This document shows, piece by piece, positions 17,464 to 25,479 of a stretch of DNA of 64,000 nucleotides (positions are counted from its first letter, which is position 1; every line of letters starts with the position of its first letter). A program made the translations under genes and the position numbers. Under the pieces are notes generated by a model. That model saw only the letters and a list, made by a program, of their open reading frames with translations. It did not search any database and had not been told where the DNA came from. Origin of the DNA: Pseudomonas migulae NBRC 103157 (GTDB lineage: Bacteria > Pseudomonadota > Gammaproteobacteria > Pseudomonadales > Pseudomonadaceae); contig NZ_BDAG01000002.1 in NCBI RefSeq assembly GCF_002091715.1, positions 1-64,000 of the forward strand, given 5' to 3'.

Positions 17464-18315
17464 ATGGAGCTCGTCGTGGAAGCACCCGATTTACACACCA
17501 CCCCCACCTTCCTGGCGGACCCTTCGAGTGTGCAGACTCATGAAGTCGCCGTGCGTTACCACCAGGCCTGGAAACGACGCGACCTGGACGGCGTGATGGC
17601 GCTCTATCACCCGGCTATCGAGTACAACGATTTTTTCCAGAACCGGACCATCGAATACTCGCAGTTGCGCGACTACCTCGCGGCGAGCATGCCGATAGGA
17701 TCAGAAGAGTTGCAGACCTACACCGATCGCTTGCGCATCGACGGCGACACCGCGTTCCTGCAATACCGGGTGACACTCAATGGCAGCGACGGCCTGGTTT
17801 CATTTCGCACTGTCGAGGCGCTGTCGGTGAAGGATGGATTGATTGTCAAAGTCAATGAACATGCGGTGTTGGTCAGCCAGGCGCCCACTGTGATTCGTCC
17901 GGCATACAGTGCCGATGCCGTCAGTCGACTGGGATTGTCTGCCCGTCAGGTCGGTGCGCTTTCCAATGATTTGCAGCAGTACTTTGAGCAGTCCAAGCCT
18001 TATCTGGATCCTCGGCTGGACTTGTCTCACGTAGCGGCATCGACGGGGTATACGCGTAACCAGATTTCGTTTTTTCTCAATCAGGTTCGGGGGCAGACGT
18101 TTTATGCGTTTCTCAATCAGTTGCGGCTTGATGAGGCGCTTGAACGTTTGAATGCGCAACGGCATGCGTCACGAGTTGATGAGATTGCGGGGGCTGCGGG
18201 GTTTAATTCGCTGTCGACTTTTTATCGGTGCTTCAAGCAGCGGACCGGGTGTTCGCCGAAGGTTTTTGTGCAGCGACTTGGCAAGATCGGGGCAGATTTC
18301 GCCGCAAAGGACTAA
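17464..18315 (+). CDS. SnoaL-like/AraC fusion transcriptional regulator
   Basis: A 283-residue protein. Residues 25-140 look like a SnoaL/NTF2 fold (RYHQAWKRRDLDGVMALYHPAIEYND and a later VEALSVKDGLIVKVNEH). Residues 180-275 are a two-HTH AraC DNA-binding domain (LSHVAASTGYTRNQISFFLNQ; VDEIAGAAGFNSLSTFYRCFKQRTG). AraC regulators usually carry a cupin or DJ-1-type sensor domain, so a SnoaL sensor is unusual. ATG at 17464 is chosen because an upstream in-frame start would lie in the divergent FAD oxidoreductase gene. It probably controls that gene and its cupin. Confidence 0.8.
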   Translation: MELVVEAPDLHTTPTFLADPSSVQTHEVAVRYHQAWKRRDLDGVMALYHPAIEYNDFFQNRTIEYSQLRDYLAASMPIGSEELQTYTDRLRIDGDTAFLQYRVTLNGSDGLVSFRTVEALSVKDGLIVKVNEHAVLVSQAPTVIRPAYSADAVSRLGLSARQVGALSNDLQQYFEQSKPYLDPRLDLSHVAASTGYTRNQISFFLNQVRGQTFYAFLNQLRLDEALERLNAQRHASRVDEIAGAAGFNSLSTFYRCFKQRTGCSPKVFVQRLGKIGADFAAKD

Positions 18316-18340
18316 ACATTCCACCAAAGGATTTGGTATC

Positions 18341-18354
18341 AGTGACTTGTCACT
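18341..18354. promoter_or_regulatory. Perfect palindrome AGTGAC-TT-GTCACT
   Basis: A six-base inverted repeat with a two-base centre lies 26 bases after the AraC-type gene. It has no T run, so it is not an ordinary terminator. A nearby hairpin at 18411-18429 (GGACCAG, five-base loop, CTGGTCC) also lacks one. Role unknown. Confidence 0.35.
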
Positions 18355-18396
18355 CAAAAGACCACCGCAACCAGGTGTAAATCTTAAAACGCTTAC

Positions 18397-18600
18397 CTAC
18401 GCATTCTGGCGGACCAGCAAACCTGGTCCAGCGTACGCCCACAGAAACTGCCCCGGAAGAATGCGTTCAACCGCCGAAAGGAACGTCTCGATCAGTGACC
18501 TGAAATGATCAAGCTCCCCTTCCTGTATCTGCCATGGCGTGGACGATACCGAACCAGAATGGATGACGCATAGAGCAACACCAAAGATGTCGCTCGATAC
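18397..18600 (-). pseudogene. Possible 5'-truncated gene remnant
   Basis: On the minus strand an open frame of 67 codons ends with TAG and reads like the C-terminus of a real protein (ELDHFRSLIETFLSAVERIL, PGQFLWAYAG). It begins right after a stop codon and has no start codon, so it could not be translated as it stands. I do not recognise the family. The rest of the 470-base gap before 18790 holds only the palindromes noted and presumably the dioxygenase promoter. Confidence 0.3.
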
Positions 18601-18789
18601 TCATTTGTCGCTCCAAACAGCGGCAACGTAAGCGCTTGTCTTTTAAATGGACTGTGATGCCCGGTCCCGCGTATTTACGCAAAATGTGGCTATCGACTTG
18701 CCGGTATCGGCTTTTTCACCCTAGCCCCCCTCCCTACAGTGTGTACGACTTCAACGGCGAGCAGTGCTCGCCCCGTTCAGGAACCGTGC

Positions 18790-19734
18790 ATGCCCAGCCT
18801 GTCTTTGCGTATCGAAAGGATCGACCTGCTCACGCCTCACATTCGTCGCATGATCCTGGTCGATGACGCCGGCCACACCCTGCCCGGTTTCACCCCGGGT
18901 GCTCATATCGAAGTGCAGATACCAGGCAGCAAACCCAAGTGGCGTGCTTACTCGCTGGTCAGCCTGCCTGAACACCCTCACTACGAGATCGCGGTGCAAC
19001 TGGAAGACCAGAGCAGCGGTGGTTCGCGCTGGATGCACGAGGTGCAAGTCGGTCAGCAACTGGTGGTCCGCGCGCCCAACAACCATTTTCCTTTGGTGGC
19101 TAATGCCAGTGACTACCTGCTGATCGCGGGAGGAATAGGCATCACCCCAATGCTTGGCATGGCCCGCTCGCTCGCGGCCAGTCAGCAGCCGTTCACTTTG
19201 CACTATGCCGGTCGCGACGCAGGCCGCATGGCGTATCTGGAAGAGGTCCAGGCGCTCGGCACCGCCCGATGCTGGATCAGCGGCGGCGACCCGGCGCGAC
19301 GCCTGCCCCTGAACAGCCTGCTGGATTCGCCTATCAACGGACGCCAGCTTTATGTGTGCGGCCCCAAGTCATTGATCAGCAACGTGCTGCAAACGGCTCG
19401 CGCACTGGGCTGGGACGACAGCCAACTGCACAGCGAATTGTTCATCGGCAGCCTCGACGCCGAGACCGAAGCCGGTTTTGAAGTGGAACTGCGCGCCAGT
19501 GGCGTAACGCTCCAGGTGCCCGCGGGCAAAAGCGTACTGGACGCAATGATAGAAGCTGAGCTGGACCCGATGTTCGATTGCCGTCGGGGTGACTGTGGGG
19601 TGTGCGTGGCCCAAGTGCTCGAAGGCACCGCTGACCACCGCGATATTTGTCTGTCGGAGCGCGAACGGGCTGACGGCAGCTTCTGCACCTGTGTATCCCG
19701 CGCCTCCAGCGCTCGCCTGGTGCTCGATTTGTAA
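18790..19734 (+). CDS. Rieske oxygenase reductase, class IA (VanB/phthalate-reductase-like)
   Basis: A 314-residue electron-transfer protein. It has an N-terminal FMN-binding barrel (RAYSLVS), an NAD-binding domain (LLIAGGIGITPML and YVCGPKSLI) and a C-terminal plant-type [2Fe-2S] domain with cysteines in CRRGDCGVC and a last cysteine in FCTCVS. This order is that of phthalate dioxygenase reductase and VanB. It passes electrons from NAD(P)H to the oxygenase encoded next. AGGA precedes the ATG by seven bases. It is first in a six-gene operon, and a close relative is iacF at 42665. Confidence 0.88.
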   Translation: MPSLSLRIERIDLLTPHIRRMILVDDAGHTLPGFTPGAHIEVQIPGSKPKWRAYSLVSLPEHPHYEIAVQLEDQSSGGSRWMHEVQVGQQLVVRAPNNHFPLVANASDYLLIAGGIGITPMLGMARSLAASQQPFTLHYAGRDAGRMAYLEEVQALGTARCWISGGDPARRLPLNSLLDSPINGRQLYVCGPKSLISNVLQTARALGWDDSQLHSELFIGSLDAETEAGFEVELRASGVTLQVPAGKSVLDAMIEAELDPMFDCRRGDCGVCVAQVLEGTADHRDICLSERERADGSFCTCVSRASSARLVLDL

Positions 19735-19784
19735 GTGCGTTGTCGTACCACGCACCTCTTTATGGCTGGTTAAAAGGAGACATC

Positions 19785-21116
19785 ATGATTCCCTCGAACG
19801 AACAGATCGCGGCCCTGATCCGCGACGACAGCGTGCACAAAAGCGTTTACACCGACCCTCAACTGTTTGATCTGGAAATGCAGCGAATCTATGGTCAGGC
19901 ATGGATCTACGTCGGCCATGAAAGCCAGGTCAAAAACGTCGGTGACTACCACACCACACGTATCGGCGATCAGGACGTGATTCTGGTTCGCGGTGCCGAT
20001 AAAAACGTCAATGTGCTCTACAACCGTTGCCCGCACAAAGGCGCCAAGCTGGTGGCCGAAGGCGACGGCAATGTCGGCAAGTTCTTCCGCTGCCCTTACC
20101 ACGCCTGGACCTTCAAACTTGACGGCCAGCACCTTTCGGCACCGTTGAAGAACGGCTTCGAAGGCACCTGTTTCAACCCCCGGCACCCGGACTTTTCAAT
20201 GGTGAGCCTGGCGCGGGTCGACAGCTATCGAGGCTTCGTGTTCGCCAGCCAGATCGATCATGGTCCAGACCTGAAAAGCTTTCTCGGCGGCGTGATCACC
20301 TCCATCGACAATCTCTGCGATCGCTCGCCGGTGGGTGAAGTCGAAGTGGCCGGCGGCATTTTTCGAGTCATGCAGCGCTCCAACTGGAAAGTCTTCTACG
20401 AAAATCTCCACGACACCATGCACGCTCGCGTCACGCATGAGTCCTCGGTGGACGCGGCCCGCAGCGAAGCCGAGTCCTTGGGAGAAATGCCTTTCGAACT
20501 GCTGATCATGGACGGCAACGGCGAGCCCTACGATTTCTGGGAAAAGCTCGAACTGCGTGCCTACAACAATGGACATGGCTACATGGAAGCGATCTTCGAT
20601 CCGGCAGCCGCCGAGCGCGACGATGTGTCCAAGGCCCACTTCGAATGCCTGAGCGATGCCTATGGCGAAGAACGCGCCCGAGCCATCATGGGAATGAATC
20701 GTCACAACACTGTGATCTACGGCAGCGGCTCGCCCCACACCGTGTTCATGCAGTTCCGGGTGATCCGGCCGATGGCCGTCGACCGCACCCTGGTGGAAAT
20801 CCAGACGTTCCGCTGCAAAGGCGCTCCGGATGCCGTATTTGATCGGGCGCTGACGTACGCCAACGTCATCAACTCACCCTCCTCCAACGTCATGCCCGAC
20901 GACGTCGAAGTCTATGCCCGCTGCCAGGAGGGCAACATGACCCGCGGTGGTGAATGGATCAGCATGCATCGTTATGTCGGCACCGACCGGTTGCTGCCCG
21001 ATGGCGCGGTCTCGACCAATGGCACGAGCGAGCTGCCGATGCGCAACCAGTTCGCCGCCTGGAAGCACTACATGACCGCCACCCTGATCGCCAAGGAGAG
21101 CACCCATGCTGCTTGA
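19785..21116 (+). CDS. Rieske ring-hydroxylating dioxygenase, alpha subunit
   Basis: A 443-residue catalytic subunit. The Rieske [2Fe-2S] ligands are CPH near residue 82 and CPYH near 104. The mononuclear iron facial triad lies in ENLHDTMHARVTH, giving the bridging Asp and two His near 210-215. With the reductase and beta subunit it should cis-dihydroxylate or monooxygenate an aromatic acid or similar ring. The substrate is unknown; it differs clearly from the AntA and IacC proteins in this window, so it is a third system. An AAAGGAGA site precedes the ATG. Confidence 0.88.
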   Translation: MIPSNEQIAALIRDDSVHKSVYTDPQLFDLEMQRIYGQAWIYVGHESQVKNVGDYHTTRIGDQDVILVRGADKNVNVLYNRCPHKGAKLVAEGDGNVGKFFRCPYHAWTFKLDGQHLSAPLKNGFEGTCFNPRHPDFSMVSLARVDSYRGFVFASQIDHGPDLKSFLGGVITSIDNLCDRSPVGEVEVAGGIFRVMQRSNWKVFYENLHDTMHARVTHESSVDAARSEAESLGEMPFELLIMDGNGEPYDFWEKLELRAYNNGHGYMEAIFDPAAAERDDVSKAHFECLSDAYGEERARAIMGMNRHNTVIYGSGSPHTVFMQFRVIRPMAVDRTLVEIQTFRCKGAPDAVFDRALTYANVINSPSSNVMPDDVEVYARCQEGNMTRGGEWISMHRYVGTDRLLPDGAVSTNGTSELPMRNQFAAWKHYMTATLIAKESTHAA

Positions 21117-21639
21117 TCGCACTTTCGACGTCTCGACTCACGCCCTGATCCCGGCCCAGGTACCCAGCGAAACCTTGCGCGAGATCGAGCAGTTTCTCTA
21201 TCGCGAAGCACGCCTGCTGGATGAGCGCCGCTTCTGGGAGTGGGACCAACTGTTTACCGATGCGGGCATGTATTGGGTGCCGCACCAGCATGGGCAGGTC
21301 GACCCTTTCGAACACATTTCGCTGTTCTGGGAAAACCGCATGTTGCGCGAAGTGCGCATCCGCCGGGTAGAGAACGTGCGTAACTGGTCGCAACAACCAC
21401 CGACCCGCACGGCTCACCTGGTGGGCAATGTGATGGTCGAAGGACTCGACAGCCAAGGGCTGCTGGTGGTGAGCGCGACGTTCCAGGTCAGCGAATGGCG
21501 TCTTGAACAACGCCAGTTGGCCGGGCGCTACACCTACAAGCTGGCCAGTCAGGACAGCGGCGGCTGGAAAATCCAGCTCAAGCGGGTTGACCTGATCAAT
21601 TGCAACGATGTGTTCGCCAACCTTGAGGTCTTTGTCTGA
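21106..21639 (+). CDS. Rieske dioxygenase, beta subunit
   Basis: A 177-residue structural subunit with the NTF2-like fold of ring-hydroxylating dioxygenase beta subunits. Diagnostic parts are EIEQFLYREARLLDERRFWEW near the N-terminus, the central HISLFWENRMLREVRI and the C-terminal KIQLKRVDLINCND. Its start overlaps the alpha-subunit gene by 11 bases and has AAGGAG upstream. No catalytic role; it holds the hexamer together. Confidence 0.88.
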   Translation: MLLDRTFDVSTHALIPAQVPSETLREIEQFLYREARLLDERRFWEWDQLFTDAGMYWVPHQHGQVDPFEHISLFWENRMLREVRIRRVENVRNWSQQPPTRTAHLVGNVMVEGLDSQGLLVVSATFQVSEWRLEQRQLAGRYTYKLASQDSGGWKIQLKRVDLINCNDVFANLEVFV

Positions 21640-22232
21640 TGGGGCGCCCGACCGTATTGGCCCTGCATTATCAGAATGACGTGTTGCATCCTGACGGCCG
21701 CATCCGGGTCGGGCTCGCAGCCGATGATCCGGCACGTGACGCCGTGCTGGACGCCGCCATCAGGCTGCAGCAAGGCGCCCGCGCACGGGGCTGGCCGATC
21801 ATTCATGTGCGCGTGGCGTATCGCCCGGACTATGCCGACCTGGTACAGAACGCGCCGATCCTGCGCGCCGTCGCGGCCAGCGGTGCCGTCCAGGAAGGCA
21901 CCTGGGGCGCGCAGTTCCATGACGCGTTGCAACCGCTGGAAGGCCCGGACGAATTCGTCATCACTCATACCCGCATCAACGCATTTTACGGCACACCGCT
22001 GGGCACCCTGTTGCGCCAGCTTGAAACACGACAGTTGCTGATCGCCGGCGTCGCCACCCACTCGGTGGTGGAAAGCACGGTACGGCATGCCGTCGATTGC
22101 GGCTTCGAGGTGACGGTGCTGGCCGACGCCTGCGCCGCCGCCCGCCCCGCGACTCATCTGGCGGCGCTGGACAGCATGCGGTTGATCGCCACCGTCACGG
22201 ATGTTGCAAGCACCCTGGAGTCAATGCCATGA
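21639..22232 (+). CDS. Isochorismatase-fold protein lacking its catalytic residues
   Basis: A 197-residue cysteine-hydrolase fold protein. The family uses an Asp-Lys-Cys triad. Here the first block reads LALHYQND, placing His10 where the Asp belongs; the lysine position holds His110 (HTRINAF); and the nucleophile block reads GVATHSVVEST, with Val143 instead of Cys. All three replaced residues lie in otherwise well-kept motifs, so it should not act as a normal isochorismatase or amidase. The two new histidines might form another site. It begins at the beta-subunit stop codon and is followed at once by the SDR gene, so it is made with the dioxygenase. Confidence 0.8.
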   Translation: MGRPTVLALHYQNDVLHPDGRIRVGLAADDPARDAVLDAAIRLQQGARARGWPIIHVRVAYRPDYADLVQNAPILRAVAASGAVQEGTWGAQFHDALQPLEGPDEFVITHTRINAFYGTPLGTLLRQLETRQLLIAGVATHSVVESTVRHAVDCGFEVTVLADACAAARPATHLAALDSMRLIATVTDVASTLESMP

Positions 22233-23041
22233 AGTCCATTCCCACTGCCAACCTGCAAGGTCAGGTGGCGATCGTCACGGGCAGCACCCAGGGCCTGGGG
22301 ACTGACATTGCTCGTCAACTGCTAAACGCCGGTGCCTGCGTCATGCTGGTCGGCCGCAACCGCGACATGGGGGCGGCACTGGCCAGCGAGTTGGGTGAAC
22401 GCTGTCGCTTTGTCGCCTGCAATGTAGAGCTGGACGAGGATATCGATGACTGTATCGACACCACGCTGGCCGCCTTCGGCCGTCTCGACATTCTGGTCAA
22501 CAACGCCTGTGTCTACGACGATCAGGGGCTACAGTCAGACCGCGCGCAATGGTTGAACACCCTCAACATCAACCTGGTGTCGGCGGCCATTTTCGTACAG
22601 AAAGCCACGCCGCACATGAGTGAAGGCGGCACCGTGATCAACATCGGCAGCACCGGCGGCAAGTTTGGCGCAGCCGGGCGAGCCCTGTACCCGGCGTCCA
22701 AGGCCGGTTTGCTGCAACTGACCCGAAACCTTGCGGTGAGCCTGGCACCGGCTTCGATCCGGGTCATCAGCGTCTCGCCGGCCTGGACCTGGTCGCCGTC
22801 GGTGGCGAACCTGAGCGGCGGCGACCTTGCCGTGGCCGACCGCGTGGGGGCCACCTTTCACCCGCTTGGGCGCGTCGGGCGCGGCGAGGAGATCGGCCAT
22901 GTGGTCGCCTTCCTGTGCAGCCATGGGGCGTCCTGGATTACCGGGGTAGACATTCCGGTGGACGGCGGTTTTTCGATCCTCGGCCCCGATCAGGGGCTCT
23001 CGCCCCGGGTGTGGTTCGAGCGCTTGCGTGACCCGGTCTGA
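22229..23041 (+). CDS. SDR-family oxidoreductase
   Basis: A 270-residue short-chain dehydrogenase. It has the cofactor motif VTGSTQGLG, the NNA block, the catalytic serine in NIGSTGG and the YPASK pair near residue 160. The C-terminal WITGVDIPVDGGFS is standard. In a dioxygenase operon it is the likely cis-diol dehydrogenase that restores aromaticity, or it may reduce or oxidise a side chain. The ATG overlaps the previous stop by four bases. Confidence 0.87.
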   Translation: MKSIPTANLQGQVAIVTGSTQGLGTDIARQLLNAGACVMLVGRNRDMGAALASELGERCRFVACNVELDEDIDDCIDTTLAAFGRLDILVNNACVYDDQGLQSDRAQWLNTLNINLVSAAIFVQKATPHMSEGGTVINIGSTGGKFGAAGRALYPASKAGLLQLTRNLAVSLAPASIRVISVSPAWTWSPSVANLSGGDLAVADRVGATFHPLGRVGRGEEIGHVVAFLCSHGASWITGVDIPVDGGFSILGPDQGLSPRVWFERLRDPV

Positions 23042-23104
23042 ATCGCTTCGCCTATTGAGCACCGCCAACAAAACCTGATGAAGAGTCGATAACGAGGTAA
23101 TACC

Positions 23105-24340
23105 ATGGGCAAGATAATCACCGTAAAAGCCAGCGACGGCAGCGGCAGTTTCGCCGGTTACCTGGCGCTGCCCGCCAGCGGCAAAGGTCCCGGCGTGGTA
23201 ATAGGCCAGGAAATCTTCGGCATCAACGCCAACATGCGCGAAGTGGCCGATTTTTACGCCGAGGAAGGGTATGTCGCCTTGGTGCCGGACCTGTTCTGGC
23301 GCCTGGAACCGGGCGTAGACCTGGGGTACACCGAGGCCGACTTCGCCCGTGCCATCGAGCTGTTCCAGCGCATGGACGTGGACAAGGCTGTCGATGACAT
23401 CGACGCCAGTTTCAGGGCACTCAGCGATTTGCCCGAAGTCGAGGACGTCGGTTTCGGCTATGTGGGTTTCTGCATGGGCGGCAAGCTGGCCTACCTGACG
23501 GCGACGAGAACCGACGCCGCCTGCTCGGTGGGCTATTACGGCATGGGCATTGAACAGTTGCTCGACGAAGCCGACAACATCAAAGGCCGCCTGGTGCTGC
23601 ACTTCGCCGAACAGGATGGCTACTGCGATGCCAATGCCCGAACGCTGATCAGTCAGCGCCTGGGCGGCCGCAGCAACGTCGAGATTTACACCTACCCCGA
23701 CGTCGACCATGCCTTCGCCCGCAACGGTGGCATGCACTACAACAAGCCGGCTGCGTTGATGGCCCATCAACGCAGCATCGCCGCACTCAAACAAGCCATC
23801 GGCCCGAACTACAACCTGTCCGAACTGTGGGAAAAGCACATCGAATTCGAGTTTGCCGTCCGCGATGTCCCGGCGACCATGGCGACCATGGTTGCCGAAC
23901 CGTACGTCAACCACATTCCGACCATGACCGGTGGCGTGGGCTACCGCGAACTGAGCCGCTTCTACCAGAACCATTTCGTCCACGCCAATCCGCCGGACAT
24001 GAAGCTGGTGCCCATCTCGCGCACTGTCGGGGCCTCGCAGATCGTCGACGAGTTCGTGATGTGTTTCACCCACACCAGTGAAATCGACTGGATGCTGCCC
24101 AACGTCGCGCCGACCGGTCAATACGTCGAAATACCGATGCTCGGGGTCATCAAGTTCCGGGGCGACAAGCTGTGTCACGAACATATTTACTGGGACCAGG
24201 CCAGCGTTCTGGTGCAGATCGGCCTGCTCGACCCCACCGGGTTGCCCGTGGCCGGTATTGAAACGGCGAAGAAACTGCTCGACGAACAACGGCCGTCCAA
24301 TACGCTGATGGGCAAATGGGCGGACAGCGCCGAACAGTAA
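23105..24340 (+). CDS. Dienelactone hydrolase fused to a SnoaL-like domain
   Basis: A 411-residue two-domain protein. Residues 1-230 are a dienelactone-hydrolase-type alpha/beta hydrolase: the nucleophile cysteine in GFCMGGK (near 122), the acid in EQDGYCD (near 172) and the histidine in DVDHAF (near 202). Residues 235-395 are a SnoaL/ester-cyclase-like fold (YRELSRFYQNHFVHANPPD; KLCHEHIYWDQAS). Dienelactone hydrolase opens lactones in chloro- and hydroxy-aromatic pathways, so it may open a lactone product of this operon, with the SnoaL part moving or cyclising it. AACGAGG lies upstream. Confidence 0.85.
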   Translation: MGKIITVKASDGSGSFAGYLALPASGKGPGVVIGQEIFGINANMREVADFYAEEGYVALVPDLFWRLEPGVDLGYTEADFARAIELFQRMDVDKAVDDIDASFRALSDLPEVEDVGFGYVGFCMGGKLAYLTATRTDAACSVGYYGMGIEQLLDEADNIKGRLVLHFAEQDGYCDANARTLISQRLGGRSNVEIYTYPDVDHAFARNGGMHYNKPAALMAHQRSIAALKQAIGPNYNLSELWEKHIEFEFAVRDVPATMATMVAEPYVNHIPTMTGGVGYRELSRFYQNHFVHANPPDMKLVPISRTVGASQIVDEFVMCFTHTSEIDWMLPNVAPTGQYVEIPMLGVIKFRGDKLCHEHIYWDQASVLVQIGLLDPTGLPVAGIETAKKLLDEQRPSNTLMGKWADSAEQ

Positions 24341-24354
24341 TCGAACACTGCACC

Positions 24355-24451
24355 CTGTAGAGCGAGCTCGCGATGGACTTGAGGGCGACGCGTTTAACCC
24401 GACAACACGCGTTAACGTTAACGTCCATCGCGAGCAAGCTCGCTCCTGCAA
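24355..24451. repeat. REP palindrome pair
   Basis: Two inverted REP units separated by about 50 bases, the first slightly decayed, between the convergent hydrolase and AraC genes. The reverse-strand AraC reading frame runs into the right-hand unit and takes its stop there. Confidence 0.85.
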
Positions 24452-25476
24452 GGGTCAGCATTCGCAGCCGTCTGATGCGGCAGTTCGCCAAAGCGTTCAC
24501 GGTAATAACGGGCGAAACGCCCGAGATGACCAAAGCCATGTTCCAGGGCGACTTCAGTAATGCTCACGTCGCAACGACCGAGCAAACGATCGCGCACCGC
24601 TTCAAGCCGCAGGTTGCGCAACCGTTCCATGGGTGTTTGTCCGTAACAGCGCTGGCACAGGGTGTTGAGGCTGCGCTCGCTCATGCCCGCCGCAGCGGCC
24701 AGTTCGCCCAGGGAAAGTGCGTCCCCCAGGCGACTGCGCATCAAGTCTTCGATCTTGTGCAACTGTCGCAAGGCCTGACGCTGTGCTGGCGTCTCAACGA
24801 CCGCTATCGGTGCCCCGTCGACTTTCGGTGGGTGGGTCAGCAGGAATAGCGGCAGGCTTTCTTCCAGATGTCGCAACCAGTGAGCATGCACCGGCTCGCC
24901 CTCGCTGGCCCCCAGCTGCTCAAGCAAATCATCGACCAGGCGCAACCAGCCACGCGCCTGACCGGTGTCGAGCCGGTAGGCGGGTGGCAAGCTGAAATCG
25001 GCGGCCAGCCCTCCTTCGTCCACCAGCCGTTCCTGCATCAGCCTCAACAAGGAGCGCGGCACCTTGAGCAGCAATTGTTCGCAGCCACGGTGCCAGACCA
25101 GTCGGGCCTGGCGATTGGGCGCGAGCACCGCCACTTGCCCCTCCTCCAACTCCAGCGCCAGCCCGTCGCACTCGATGCTGGCCCGCCCGCGCAATGGCAT
25201 CTGCATCAATACGAAATCGGTAAAAGGCCGTGGCCGCACCTCAACCTCGGCACCGTAACGCAGGACAAACAATTGGCAACGTCCCACTTCAGCGCGGAAA
25301 AACGCGGTGTCGACATTGCCAGTGCGCCAGCTCAAGTCGTGTTCGACCAACTCACGCGCGAGCAGCCGATGACTTTCCTGCCGCGAGCGGCTGGTGAAGA
25401 CCGGCGTCTGGCACAGCCTCGACAGATCAAGCCCCGCACCAGCGCCAGGCATAGGGTGAACCGATAGCGCAGCCAT
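24418..25476 (-). CDS. AraC-family activator, AraC-binding-like N-domain
   Basis: A 352-residue regulator. Residues 30-210 form the AraC-binding-like domain of XylS/FeaR-type activators (VLMQMPLRGRASIECDGLALELEEGQVAVLAP in part). Residues 240-335 are the two-HTH DNA-binding domain (LSLGELAAAAGMSERSLNTLCQR; ITEVALEHGFGHLGRFARYYRERFGELP). It faces the dioxygenase operon and is its most likely activator. The last ten residues (CRSELARDGR) are translated from a REP element, a sign that the original end has been replaced. Confidence 0.87.
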   Translation of the reverse strand: MAALSVHPMPGAGAGLDLSRLCQTPVFTSRSRQESHRLLARELVEHDLSWRTGNVDTAFFRAEVGRCQLFVLRYGAEVEVRPRPFTDFVLMQMPLRGRASIECDGLALELEEGQVAVLAPNRQARLVWHRGCEQLLLKVPRSLLRLMQERLVDEGGLAADFSLPPAYRLDTGQARGWLRLVDDLLEQLGASEGEPVHAHWLRHLEESLPLFLLTHPPKVDGAPIAVVETPAQRQALRQLHKIEDLMRSRLGDALSLGELAAAAGMSERSLNTLCQRCYGQTPMERLRNLRLEAVRDRLLGRCDVSITEVALEHGFGHLGRFARYYRERFGELPHQTAANADPCRSELARDGR

Positions 25477-25479
25477 GGC

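Noticed and set aside
22535..24451. Minus-strand frame of 638 codons
   Set aside because: It runs opposite the SDR and dienelactone hydrolase genes, both well supported; long antisense frames are common at this GC content.
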